A stretch of 48,753 nt of DNA. It comes from an uncultured Hyphomicrobiales bacterium. GTDB lineage: Bacteria; Pseudomonadota; Alphaproteobacteria; Rhizobiales; Beijerinckiaceae. The notes below the pieces were generated by a model. That model saw only the letters and a program-made list of their open reading frames with translations. It made no database searches and had not been told where the DNA came from. The stretch covers positions 1-48,753 of the forward strand of contig CAIUWR010000074.1 in NCBI GenBank assembly GCA_903902915.1, written 5' to 3'. This document shows positions 26,060 through 34,473 of the stretch, in pieces. A program made the translations under genes and the position numbers. The first letter of the stretch is position 1, and every line of letters begins with the position of its first letter.

Positions 26060-26710
26060 TTATCGCGAGACGATCAACGGCGCGCTCATGGGTTCGCCGA
26101 TCTGTTCCCACACATTGGGATCGGTCTGGGACTGGCGTTTCACGAAACGATAGGGCAGCTCGTTCCAGGGCTTCACCTCATCGCGCATATTGTCGAGGAT
26201 GAAATCGCCCCGGTCGCTTTTCACGGTCAGGATCGCATGGCCATCGCCATTTTCATCCTTGACGATGGTGACGAGCAAGGCTTGGCGTGGAAACCCTTCG
26301 GCCATCAGCAGCTTGCGCTTGAGGAGCGCATAATCCTCACAATCGCCGTAGCCGTCGGTGGGGATGTCCCAGCGGTCGACGACGTTCCAGTGGTCCATGT
26401 CGGACAGGGGCTGGATAAGGGCGTTGACCAGCAGATTGACGCGCAAAAGCTCGCCCCAGCTTTGGGTCGTCAGCTCCAGATCCTCGGCGGGCAGGACGCC
26501 CGAGGCGCATTCGGAAGCGTAGCGGTTGCAGAAGTCAGCCCATCCCCAGGGGGTCAGAGTCTGGTCGCCAACGGGAATGGAGGTCGCGTGGGCGAGCCGC
26601 TCAGGGTGCGAATGCTGGTTCGAGGCCGCCTGTCCGCCCAGGCAGGACAGCAGCAAGGACAGCGCAACAACGCTCCCCGCCAGCGCGGGGCGACCCAGAA
26701 GCACACGCAT
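26060..26710 (-). CDS. Transglutaminase-like cysteine peptidase (BTLCP)
   Basis: The 216-residue protein has a signal peptide (about 1-30) and the bacterial transglutaminase-like peptidase fold with Cys124 (GDCEDYALLKR), His158 (GHAILTV) and Asp173 (LDNMRDEV). Homologues include LapG, which cleaves a large adhesin to release biofilms, although most members are uncharacterised. No LapD- or adhesin-like gene is adjacent. It starts at 26710 with good support from the signal sequence. Confidence 0.9.
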   Translation of the reverse strand: MRVLLGRPALAGSVVALSLLLSCLGGQAASNQHSHPERLAHATSIPVGDQTLTPWGWADFCNRYASECASGVLPAEDLELTTQSWGELLRVNLLVNALIQPLSDMDHWNVVDRWDIPTDGYGDCEDYALLKRKLLMAEGFPRQALLVTIVKDENGDGHAILTVKSDRGDFILDNMRDEVKPWNELPYRFVKRQSQTDPNVWEQIGEPMSAPLIVSR

Positions 26711-26899
26711 GTACTTTACCCACGCTCAAACTACGCCCTGATTTCCAGGCTCCCGGACCCGCAGCTGACGCCGCAGGGCCACCAGGTTGCGCTTGCGCAC
26801 AAGCCATTGGTTAAGAAACCGTAAACGAGAGAAGCTTGGGCGTCACCCCTGCCGGGAGACAAATCCCGGAGCGTGGTTAATCCGCCTCAGTGCGATCGC

Positions 26900-27622
26900 T
26901 CACAAGCGGCGGGCGGACATCATGTAGTTGATGTCGGTGTCGCGCGAGACGCACCATTTGTTGCGCAGGGGCTGGAATACGACGCCCGCGCGGGCCTGCG
27001 CCGCCAGCCCGGCGTCTTCGATCGCGTCTTCAAGTTCGGCCGGGGTTATGAATTTTTCCCATTGATGCGTGCCCTTCGGCACCCAGCCCAACACATATTC
27101 AGCGCCCACGATGGCCAGCGCGAAGCTCTTGAACGTGCGGTTGAGGGTGGCGGCGAAGAACCAGCCGCCGGGCTTCACCATGCGGCAAGCGGTGGCGACG
27201 AAGGCTGGCATGTCGACCACATGCTCCAGCACCTCCATGGCGCAGACCACGTCGAACTGCGCCCCGTCATCGGCCAGCGCCTCGGCGGTTTGCCCACGAT
27301 AATCAATGGTCAATCCATTTTCGGCGGCATGCTGGCGGGCCGCGCCGATCACGCCCGCGGAGGGATCGACGCCCGTGACCCTGGCGCCCGCTTTCGTCAA
27401 GGCTTCGCTGAACAGCCCGCCGCCGCAGCCGATATCAAGCACATCGAGTCCGGACAGGCGCGCCTCGCCCCGCGCCGCGATCTGCTCCTCGACGAAGCGC
27501 AGGCGCAGAGGGTTGATCTGATGCAGCGGCCGCATGGGGCCGCGCGGATCCCACCAGCTTTTCGCCAGCAGCTCGAACCGCTCGACGTCGGCAGGGTCGA
27601 TGGAGGCTGATTGTGCTTGCAT
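26900..27622 (-). CDS. ubiG: Ubiquinone biosynthesis O-methyltransferase
   Basis: UbiG performs two O-methylations in ubiquinone synthesis. The 240-residue protein has SWWDPRGPMRPLHQINPLR (typical UbiG opening), the SAM motif VLDIGCGGGLFSE and the membrane-binding region TLNRTFKSFALAIVGAEYVLGWVPKGTHQW. It lies back to back with the AT-hook-like gene, and the ubiG-lysC neighbourhood is common in this group. Confidence 0.95.
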   Translation of the reverse strand: MQAQSASIDPADVERFELLAKSWWDPRGPMRPLHQINPLRLRFVEEQIAARGEARLSGLDVLDIGCGGGLFSEALTKAGARVTGVDPSAGVIGAARQHAAENGLTIDYRGQTAEALADDGAQFDVVCAMEVLEHVVDMPAFVATACRMVKPGGWFFAATLNRTFKSFALAIVGAEYVLGWVPKGTHQWEKFITPAELEDAIEDAGLAAQARAGVVFQPLRNKWCVSRDTDINYMMSARRL

Positions 27623-27826
27623 GGGGAACCGCTCCGGATGGAGAGCGGCTTTTACTTCCTTTCGCCTGCGCAGCCAAACAGGCGGTTGTCTTCTGCTATT
27701 GCGCGTTATATTCTACGAATCGTTATCTGACCTGTATTGCTGATCGGATTTCAGAATTTCCCTTCAGGCTGTGAGTGGTCGGAACAAGGCGCATCCAGCA
27801 AACAAGCTTTGGAACGCAGAGGCATC

Positions 27827-28780
27827 ATGAAGCGTCCAATCAAGCCCTTCGTCGTCGAAGTGCGCAAGGGCCAGAAAAGCCAGAAGACCCAGAAGAAGAA
27901 AACCCCTGTGGTGGATTTGCTTCCGGTGGGCCTGGCCGACGAACAACCCCGTGAAAGCGACGCCCTACGCCGGGCTGAGGCCGCCCTTTTCGGCGGCTCG
28001 GCAAAGGCGGACACATCCGCGTCAGGCAGATCCGGCCGCATCCTTGAAACGATTCCTCTGGAAGAGCCGGAGATAGAGGCTCTCCAGGTCGAGACGAAGC
28101 GACGGGGCCGCCCGCCCGGGTCGCGCAACAAACCAAAGGAATTGCAGGAGGTCATCGTCGAGGCGCCCGCCGCGCCCAAGCGCCGGGGCCGTCCCCCACG
28201 CATTCTCGAAGGGTCGGTCCGCAAGGTCGAACTCACGCCCGAACTGGCCAACGCCGCGCTCGAAAGCATCGCCAGGGCGGGCGTGACGCGCCCTCTGGCG
28301 CCAATCATGTCGGCGCAAAAAGGTCGGGCGGCGCTCAGCCCCGGCAGGCCGAAGCGGGAGCCGCGTCCCGAGAAGCCTGAAAAATCTGAGGCGCGGCAGG
28401 CCAAACTACTGGTCAGGCAAGCGAAGCAACAAATCAAAGAAGCCAAATCCCAAGCAAGGGAAGCAAAACGGCAGGCCAGGGAAGCGAAACTGAAACCGGC
28501 ATTGACCGCCGCTCCACGCCACTCGGCCCCCCGACACGCAGCTTCAGAAACCCTGCCAGGATCGGCCTCTCCCGCGCCAGCCCTGCGGCCCGTGAACCCG
28601 CTCGACACTCTTCCCCGGCTGATTCGCCTGGCCATGGAAACGGCGCAGGACGACCCTGCCGCTCTGGCGGCCATCCTTCAGCGTCCCCGCGCCGGGGAGC
28701 GCTGGAGACGGCGCCTGCGCGGCGCCGCCTTCTTCGCTTATGAGCGTCGCCAGCGAAAAACCAGCGCCGCCCCGCGTTGA
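27827..28780 (+). CDS. Basic AT-hook-like protein, unknown function
   Basis: The 317-residue protein is very basic and largely low in complexity. It has AT-hook-type cores RGRPP at 93-97 and 120-124 and a related GRPKR at 173-177, which in other proteins bind the minor groove of AT-rich DNA. Residues 190-222 repeat QA(K/R)xAK and would form a charged helix. The C-terminus (about 258-317) is a conserved-looking segment with PLDTLPRLIRLAM and RWRRRLRGAAFFAYERRQ. Start at 27827 has AGAGG upstream; the open frame extends 30 codons further without support. I read it as a possible chromosome-associated protein. It lies just upstream of lysC on the same strand, 104 bases apart. Confidence 0.7.
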   Translation: MKRPIKPFVVEVRKGQKSQKTQKKKTPVVDLLPVGLADEQPRESDALRRAEAALFGGSAKADTSASGRSGRILETIPLEEPEIEALQVETKRRGRPPGSRNKPKELQEVIVEAPAAPKRRGRPPRILEGSVRKVELTPELANAALESIARAGVTRPLAPIMSAQKGRAALSPGRPKREPRPEKPEKSEARQAKLLVRQAKQQIKEAKSQAREAKRQAREAKLKPALTAAPRHSAPRHAASETLPGSASPAPALRPVNPLDTLPRLIRLAMETAQDDPAALAAILQRPRAGERWRRRLRGAAFFAYERRQRKTSAAPR

Positions 28781-28884
28781 CAGGCGCGAACGCGGCCGTC
28801 ATAGAACCGGCTCAACACGAGTCGGCGCCTCGCGCCGCGCTCGACTGACCTGCTCCAGGCAATCTAGACAAGCGTTCGGGATCA

Positions 28885-30120
28885 ATGGCTCGCCTCGTCA
28901 TGAAATTCGGCGGCACGTCCGTCGCCAACATCGAACGCATCCGCAACGTCGCGCAGCATGTGAAGCGCGAGGTCGACGCTGGCCATGAGGTCGCCGTCGT
29001 GGTCTCCGCCATGTCTGGCAAGACCAACGAGCTGGTCGCCTGGTGCGCCGACGCCTCGAAGCTTTACGACAAGCGCGAATATGACGCGGTCGTGGCGTCC
29101 GGCGAGCAGGTCACGTCCGGCCTTCTGGCCATCGCGCTTCAGGAAATCGGCATCGACGCCCGGTCGTGGCAGGGCTGGCAGATCCCCATCCGCACCTCCG
29201 ACGCCCACGGCTCCGCCCGCATCGAATCGATCGGCGACGAGCGCCTTGGCGAGGGCTTCGCCCGCAAGGAAGTGGCCGTGATCGCGGGCTTTCAGGGAAT
29301 TCACGAGGCGACGGGCCGCCTGACGACGCTCGGACGCGGCGGCTCCGACACCAGCGCGGTCGCCATCGCGGCCGCCATCAAGGCCGACCGCTGCGACATC
29401 TATACGGACGTGGACGGGGTCTATACGACCGATCCGCGCATCGTGCCCAAGGCGCGCAGGCTCGACCGCGTCGCCTTCGAGGAAATGCTTGAAATGGCGT
29501 CGCTCGGCGCCAAGGTGCTGCAGGTTCGCTCCGTCGAAGTGGCGATGGTGCACAAGGTGAAGACCTTCGTGCGCTCCTCCTTCGACGATCCGGCGGACCC
29601 CAGGCCCGGCACGCTCATTTGTGACGAGGAGGACATCGTGGAACAGCAGGTCGTCACCGGAATCGCCTTCTCGCGGGATGAGGCGCAACTGACCCTGCGC
29701 CGCGTGTCCGACAAGCCGGGCGTCGCAGCGGCGATCTTCGTGCCTCTCGCCGAAGCCAACATCAACGTCGACATGATCATTCAGGTCGTCTCCGACGACG
29801 CGAAATCCACGGACATCACCTTCACCGTGCCGCAGGCGGATTTCGAGCGGGCGCGCGCCATGCTCGAGGGGATGCATGGGGATATCGGTTACACGACCTT
29901 GCAGGGCGCGACCGACGTGGTGAAGATTTCCGCCATCGGCATCGGCATGCGCAGTCACGCGGGCGTCGCGGCCCGCGCCTTCAAGGCGCTCGCCGACAAG
30001 GGCATCAACATCCGCGCCATCACCACCAGCGAGATCAAGTTTTCGGTGCTGATCGACGCCGAATATACGGAGCTTGCGGTGCGCACGCTCCACACGCTCT
30101 ACGGCCTCGACAAGGCCTGA
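28885..30120 (+). CDS. lysC: Aspartate kinase
   Basis: LysC phosphorylates aspartate, the first step toward lysine, threonine, methionine and diaminopimelate. The 411-residue protein starts MARLVMKFGGTSV (kinase motif) and has TTLGRGGSDTSAVAIAAAI and YTDVDGVYTTDPR. Two ACT regulatory domains follow (about 265-411, with KPGVAAAIFVPLAEANINVDMI and HAGVAARAFKALADKGINIRAI), which suggests feedback control by lysine and threonine. Confidence 0.96.
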   Translation: MARLVMKFGGTSVANIERIRNVAQHVKREVDAGHEVAVVVSAMSGKTNELVAWCADASKLYDKREYDAVVASGEQVTSGLLAIALQEIGIDARSWQGWQIPIRTSDAHGSARIESIGDERLGEGFARKEVAVIAGFQGIHEATGRLTTLGRGGSDTSAVAIAAAIKADRCDIYTDVDGVYTTDPRIVPKARRLDRVAFEEMLEMASLGAKVLQVRSVEVAMVHKVKTFVRSSFDDPADPRPGTLICDEEDIVEQQVVTGIAFSRDEAQLTLRRVSDKPGVAAAIFVPLAEANINVDMIIQVVSDDAKSTDITFTVPQADFERARAMLEGMHGDIGYTTLQGATDVVKISAIGIGMRSHAGVAARAFKALADKGINIRAITTSEIKFSVLIDAEYTELAVRTLHTLYGLDKA

Positions 30121-30134
30121 GCGCTCCAGCGCGG

Positions 30135-30365
30135 TCAGAAATCGACCGCGCGGCCATCAATCTCCCAATCGCCGAAGCGCGAGGGGTCCAGCCCGCCGCG
30201 CCCGTTGATTTCGGTGGGCGCCGCCGCGCGGGCCTCGTCAGCGAGCCTGCGCCGTTCGGCGGCTTCCGCCAGAGCGCGCCGGGCCGCCGGGGAAAGTTGC
30301 TTTTCGGGCTGGCCGCTCTCTTGAGCCGGTCCGGACGCGTCCTGCTTCGGCTCGTCGGTCTGCAT
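30135..30365 (-). CDS. DUF1674 protein (SdhAF4-type succinate dehydrogenase assembly factor)
   Basis: A 76-residue protein with the conserved C-terminal block GGLDPSRFGDWEIDGRAVDF shared with SdhAF4, which helps insert FAD into the succinate dehydrogenase flavoprotein and protects it during assembly. The N-terminal part is alanine- and arginine-rich. The start at 30365 is preferred because GGGGA lies upstream; the ATG four codons earlier would overlap that site. It is convergent with lysC and divergent from rsmB. Confidence 0.88.
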   Translation of the reverse strand: MQTDEPKQDASGPAQESGQPEKQLSPAARRALAEAAERRRLADEARAAAPTEINGRGGLDPSRFGDWEIDGRAVDF

Positions 30366-30631
30366 CGCTGTCCCCATGTGCTCATTCGTCTGTCCCCCAT
30401 ATAATGGATCGCGGCGAAAAGTTCAGCCATTCGCTTCGCCGGCGCAGGGGCCGCCCTGCACAGAGCCTTGATTCAGGCCAAGGAACAAGCGGCGCTCAAG
30501 CGCGATCTCCCACGCTTCCCTTGCCTGACCCTGCTGGCGACCCTATGAATCAGCCAATGGCTTCACGAATGGCGGATGTGATTCGGCGCGTGTGAGCACC
30601 GTTTTCAAATTCCAATCAGAAAAGTTGCATC

Positions 30632-31993
30632 GTGACGAAACCGCCCCGATCTTTTCAGCAGCGTCAGGCTCAGGCCCCCGTTCCCCCGCCGCCCGGACTG
30701 AACGCGAGACTGGTGGCCGCCAGCGTGTTGGCCGATGTGGCGGGACAGGGTTCCACCCTCGACGAGCGCCTCGGCGCCGAAACCTCGACCCGCATGACCG
30801 ATCTGGACCCGCGCGACCGCGCGCTGGTGCGCTCCATCACCACGGTCGCCCTGCGCAGGCTGGGCACGATTCGCGCGGCGCTGGCGCGGTTTCTGGAAAA
30901 GGGCCTTCCGAAAAAGGCCGCCGCCGTCGAATGGACGCTGATCACCGCCGCAGCGCAAATTCTGTTTCTCGACGTGCCCGACCATGCGGCCGTCGATCTG
31001 GCGGTTCATGCGATCCGGCGCGACCCCAGAACGGCGGCCTTCGGCTCGCTGGTGAATGCGGTCCTTCGCAACGTGATCCGCGCGCGCGAGGAACTCCTTT
31101 CGCCCGCAGATCCCTTCATCGATACGCCCGCCTGGCTCGCCGCCCGCTGGCGCAAGACCTATGGGGACGAGATCGCCTCCGCCATCGTGCGCGCGCATCA
31201 GCTCGAGCCAACCCTCGACCTGACCGTGAAGCAGGATGCGCAGGCCTGGGCGGAAAAGCTGGGCGGTTTCGTGCTCCCCACCGGCTCGATCCGCCTCTTG
31301 AACCACGCGCCCATCGCCGATCTGCCGGGTTACGAAGAGGGCGCCTGGTGGGTGCAGGACGGCGCCGCGAGCCTGCCCGCCCGGCTGTTGCGCGCGGAGC
31401 CAGGCATGCGCGTGGCCGATCTATGTGCGGCGCCTGGCGGCAAGACCGCGCAGCTGGCCCATGCGGGCGCGCAAGTCATCGCCTTGGACCGTTCCGCCGA
31501 ACGCATGAAGCGCGTCAGCGCCAATCTCGAGCGGCTGAAATTGCAAGCCGACCTGTCCATCGGAGACGCCTTGAGCTTTGAGGCTCCGGCGTTTGACGCA
31601 GTGCTGCTCGACGCGCCCTGTACCTCAACCGGGACCATTCGGCGCCATCCGGATGTGGCCTGGACAAAGCGCGCGAGCGACATCGCAAGCCTCGCCAAGC
31701 TTCAGGCTGGCATGATCGACCATGCGATTGATTTGCTGAAGCCTGGCGGCGCGCTGGTTTATTGCACATGCTCGCTGGAGCCAGAGGAAGGCGAGTTGCA
31801 GATCAGCGCTCTATTGCGTCGCAATCCTGATGTCGCGCGCGTTCCGATCACCGCTGACGAACTCGGCGTTCCAAATGTGTGCATATCCCCTGTCGGGGAC
31901 TTGCGGACGCTTCCCTGCCATCTCTACGATGAAGATGCGCGGCGAAGTGGGTTTGATGGATTCTTCGCGGCGCGCGTCATGCGGCTCGTTTGA
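30632..31993 (+). CDS. rsmB: 16S rRNA (cytosine-967 C5) methyltransferase
   Basis: RsmB methylates C967 of 16S rRNA. The 453-residue protein has an N-terminal NusB-like domain (about 22-150) and a Rossmann methyltransferase domain with the SAM motif CAAPGGK (265-271), the release cysteine 330 (DAPCTSTG) and the catalytic cysteine 380 (YCTCSLEPEE). Start is GTG at 30632. It precedes the heparinase gene by about 30 bases and purH further on; this rsmB-heparinase-purH order is familiar in Hyphomicrobiales. Confidence 0.95.
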   Translation: MTKPPRSFQQRQAQAPVPPPPGLNARLVAASVLADVAGQGSTLDERLGAETSTRMTDLDPRDRALVRSITTVALRRLGTIRAALARFLEKGLPKKAAAVEWTLITAAAQILFLDVPDHAAVDLAVHAIRRDPRTAAFGSLVNAVLRNVIRAREELLSPADPFIDTPAWLAARWRKTYGDEIASAIVRAHQLEPTLDLTVKQDAQAWAEKLGGFVLPTGSIRLLNHAPIADLPGYEEGAWWVQDGAASLPARLLRAEPGMRVADLCAAPGGKTAQLAHAGAQVIALDRSAERMKRVSANLERLKLQADLSIGDALSFEAPAFDAVLLDAPCTSTGTIRRHPDVAWTKRASDIASLAKLQAGMIDHAIDLLKPGGALVYCTCSLEPEEGELQISALLRRNPDVARVPITADELGVPNVCISPVGDLRTLPCHLYDEDARRSGFDGFFAARVMRLV

Positions 31994-32026
31994 GTCGGCA
32001 ACTGAATCAGTAGCGCCCGGGGGCAA

Positions 32027-33733
32027 GTGAGAGTGACGCAATCGGTCGCGGAACGGGTTCAGTTCGCCCGCTTGGTGGCTGGCCATGGAATGGGGTGGCT
32101 GCGCCGCGGCGTCGGCTTTCCCATGCGTCTCGCCGACCTTTGGGGTCTGGGCGGCCCTGAGCGCCTTTTGATCGCGCCACAGGATATGCGAACCGCAGAT
32201 CCGACCATGGCCACCGATATATATGCTGGATATTTCGCCTTCTCCGGCAAGATGATCAACACCCATGGACGTTCGCCCTTCGACGTCGCGGCGCCATCGC
32301 CCGCATGGGCGGCGACGCTGGCTGGCTTTGGGTGGTTGCGTCATTTGCGCGCCGCTGACACGGCGCTGGCGCGCGCCAACGCGCAAGCGCTGGTGGAGGA
32401 TTGGATCAATCTGAGCGGGCGCCGCTCGAACGCCTGCGATTGGGAGACGCGGGTCGTGACCCGGCGCCTATTGTCTTGGCTGAGCCAGTCGCCCCTCATT
32501 CTGGAAGGCGCGGACAGGCAGTTCTATCGTCGCTTCATGAAAAGCATCACCCGGCAGTCCGCGTTTCTGCAACGCCGACTGAACGAAGGGCTGGCCGGGG
32601 AGCCGCGCCTCTTCGCCTTGATCGCGCTGGCGGAATTCGGCCTGTGCGGCGAAGGGCTGGATGGGTTGCAAAAGCGCATGAGCCGTCTGCTCGGGGACGA
32701 GCTTGGGCGCCAGGTGCTCGGCGACGGCGGACATATCGGGCGCAATCCGCAAACGATCATTGATCTGTTGCTCGATCTGCTGCCCCTTCGTCAGGTCTAT
32801 GCGGCGCGCGGCGTCAGCGCGCCCCCGCAATTGCTGAACTCCATCGACCGCATGATGCCAATGCTGCGGATGTTCAGGCTCGGCGACGGATCGCTCGCCC
32901 TGTTCAACGGCATGGGCCCGACCGCGCCCCATGACCTGGCCACCATTCTCGCCCATGACGACGCGCGCACGGCGCCTCTCATCAACGCGCCCTACAGCGG
33001 CTACCAGCGCATGGAGGCGGGCTCGACCATTCTCATCATGGACACAGGGGCCTCGCCGCCCGGCGATTTCTCGGATCGCGCCCATGCGGGATGCCTCTCC
33101 TTCGAATTTTCCGCCGGGGGCCAGCGGCTCATCGTCAATTGCGGCAGCCCGAACGAAAGCCGCGCCTCCATGCGCGACGCAGCCCGCGCGACGGCCGCTC
33201 ATTCTACGGTGACGCTGGCGGACACGTCGTCGTGCCATTTCGCCAAGGGCTCCGGGTTCAAAAGCCTGCTGGAGGATCGAATCATCAGCGGCCCGGTCAA
33301 GGTTCCGGTGAAGCGGCAATCGGCGGAGGATTGCATCGCGCTCGAATGCAGCCACGATGGCTATGCGCGCCAGTTCGGCATTGTCCATTCCCGCAGCATT
33401 TTCCTCTCGACCGAAGGCGACCGGCTCGAAGGGGAAGACCGTTTGACAGGATCCGGGAGCAAGGCGGCCAAAGCAGCCAGTTACGCGGTGCGGTTTCATC
33501 TGCATCCGACCGTGCGGACCCGCCTGCTGGATGACCGTCTGTCGGTTCAGCTATCGACCGCCTCGGGTCAAACCTGGCTCTTTCAGGCGGAAGGATTTCC
33601 GCTGGCCATTGAGGAGAGCATCTCTTTCGCCAGCGCGGAGGGCGTGCGGGGCGCGGAGCAAATCGTCATCCACGCGAAACTTGCGGACAACCCCAGCGTC
33701 AACTGGACGCTGGAAATGACCTCTGGCGATTGA
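32027..33733 (+). CDS. Heparinase II/III family protein
   Basis: The 568-residue protein belongs to the heparinase II/III family of polysaccharide lyases: an alpha-helical N-terminal domain and a C-terminal beta-sandwich with GGHIGRNPQTIIDLL, YSGYQRMEAGSTILIMDTG and HAGCLSFEFSAGGQRLIVNCG. The family member conserved in Alphaproteobacteria next to rsmB has no proven substrate and no obvious signal peptide here. Start is GTG at 32027; a second GTG two codons on is possible. Confidence 0.9.
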   Translation: MRVTQSVAERVQFARLVAGHGMGWLRRGVGFPMRLADLWGLGGPERLLIAPQDMRTADPTMATDIYAGYFAFSGKMINTHGRSPFDVAAPSPAWAATLAGFGWLRHLRAADTALARANAQALVEDWINLSGRRSNACDWETRVVTRRLLSWLSQSPLILEGADRQFYRRFMKSITRQSAFLQRRLNEGLAGEPRLFALIALAEFGLCGEGLDGLQKRMSRLLGDELGRQVLGDGGHIGRNPQTIIDLLLDLLPLRQVYAARGVSAPPQLLNSIDRMMPMLRMFRLGDGSLALFNGMGPTAPHDLATILAHDDARTAPLINAPYSGYQRMEAGSTILIMDTGASPPGDFSDRAHAGCLSFEFSAGGQRLIVNCGSPNESRASMRDAARATAAHSTVTLADTSSCHFAKGSGFKSLLEDRIISGPVKVPVKRQSAEDCIALECSHDGYARQFGIVHSRSIFLSTEGDRLEGEDRLTGSGSKAAKAASYAVRFHLHPTVRTRLLDDRLSVQLSTASGQTWLFQAEGFPLAIEESISFASAEGVRGAEQIVIHAKLADNPSVNWTLEMTSGD

Positions 33734-33756
33734 GCGGGGCGGCGCGTCAGTCGCCT

Positions 33757-34185
33757 TCAGCGACCGCCGAGACGGATCAGCGTGCGCGGCGCCCCTGCGA
33801 CGCCCAGACCCCGGAAAGGCTTGCGCTCGACCGTGACGCCCTCGCCACGCTCGAAACGGGGCGCAAACCCCCCGCTCTTGCGCTCAACCGTGACGGAGGG
33901 CTTGCGCTCCACCACCACAGCCCGCTGACCACCTGAACGATTGCTGGCGAAGGTGACCTCAGGCGCCGGCGTCCGCTTGGCGGCGGCGGCCCGCACCGCC
34001 ATTTTGGCGACCATCTCGCGAGCTTCTTCAATGGGGGCGCCCATGAGCTCGGCCGCAAATTCCGCCTGATGCTCGGCGTCATCCATGAAGCCTTGCGCAG
34101 CCAGAACCGCCTCCTCAAGGGTGGGGGGATCGTAGCGGACGCGAACGGGAGGACGGTTCTTCGCCTTGGAGGGGGTGGGGCGCAT
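33757..34185 (-). CDS. Conserved-looking hypothetical protein with VERK repeats
   Basis: A 142-residue protein not recognised. The first half has RVRYDPPTLEEAVLAAQGFMDD and EFAAELMGAPIEEAREMVAKM, predicted helical. The second half is basic with three imperfect copies of VERK (VVVERKPS, VTVERKSG, VTVERKPF) and ends RTLIRLGGR. Codon use resembles the core genes around it. It is convergent with the heparinase gene and divergent from purH; the spacer carries two palindromes that could control it. Confidence 0.65.
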   Translation of the reverse strand: MRPTPSKAKNRPPVRVRYDPPTLEEAVLAAQGFMDDAEHQAEFAAELMGAPIEEAREMVAKMAVRAAAAKRTPAPEVTFASNRSGGQRAVVVERKPSVTVERKSGGFAPRFERGEGVTVERKPFRGLGVAGAPRTLIRLGGR

Positions 34186-34238
34186 CGGCTTGTTCCGGTT
34201 TTATAGGTTGGCTGAAGCTAGTCGCGGAAGCAGGTCAT

Positions 34239-34253
34239 TTGTGCAGTGCACAA
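34239..34253. promoter_or_regulatory. Palindrome TTGTGCA-G-TGCACAA in the purH spacer
   Basis: A perfect 15-base inverted repeat lies 53 bases upstream of the hypothetical gene start (34185) and 220 upstream of purH. A dimeric regulator site is likely by symmetry. The TGCA-N-TGCA core is reminiscent of PhaR-type sites described in Alphaproteobacteria, but that is only a resemblance. Confidence 0.5.
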
Positions 34254-34371
34254 TAAAGCAATCCGCCCTTCAAGGCAAGATAATCCAGGCGAATCGGCAT
34301 GAGCGGAGCTGAATGCCACGCCGCAGCGTCATGCGCCAGCCTAGCTGACGGATTTTTTCCTCAATTGATTT

Positions 34372-34389
34372 AGATCATTAGCATGATCT
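34372..34389. repeat. Inverted repeat AGATCAT-TAGC-ATGATCT upstream of purH
   Basis: Seven-base perfect arms with a 4-base loop lie 84 bases upstream of the purH start. It could be an operator or a hairpin in the purH leader. Confidence 0.4.
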
Positions 34390-34473
34390 GACGTGGCGAT
34401 CGGCTGGTCTCGCCTTTTGTCGCGCGCCACATCGTGGTAAGCGCCCGCGTGCTCAAACAGAATGCAGGGTTCC

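Noticed and set aside
26811-26826. A second CtrA-like site (TTAA-N7-TAAAC) between the BTLCP gene and ubiG
   Set aside because: The second half is imperfect (TAAA instead of TTAA), so I do not list it as a site.
34186-34473. A purine riboswitch in the purH leader
   Set aside because: I see no conserved purine or ZTP riboswitch core, only simple inverted repeats.
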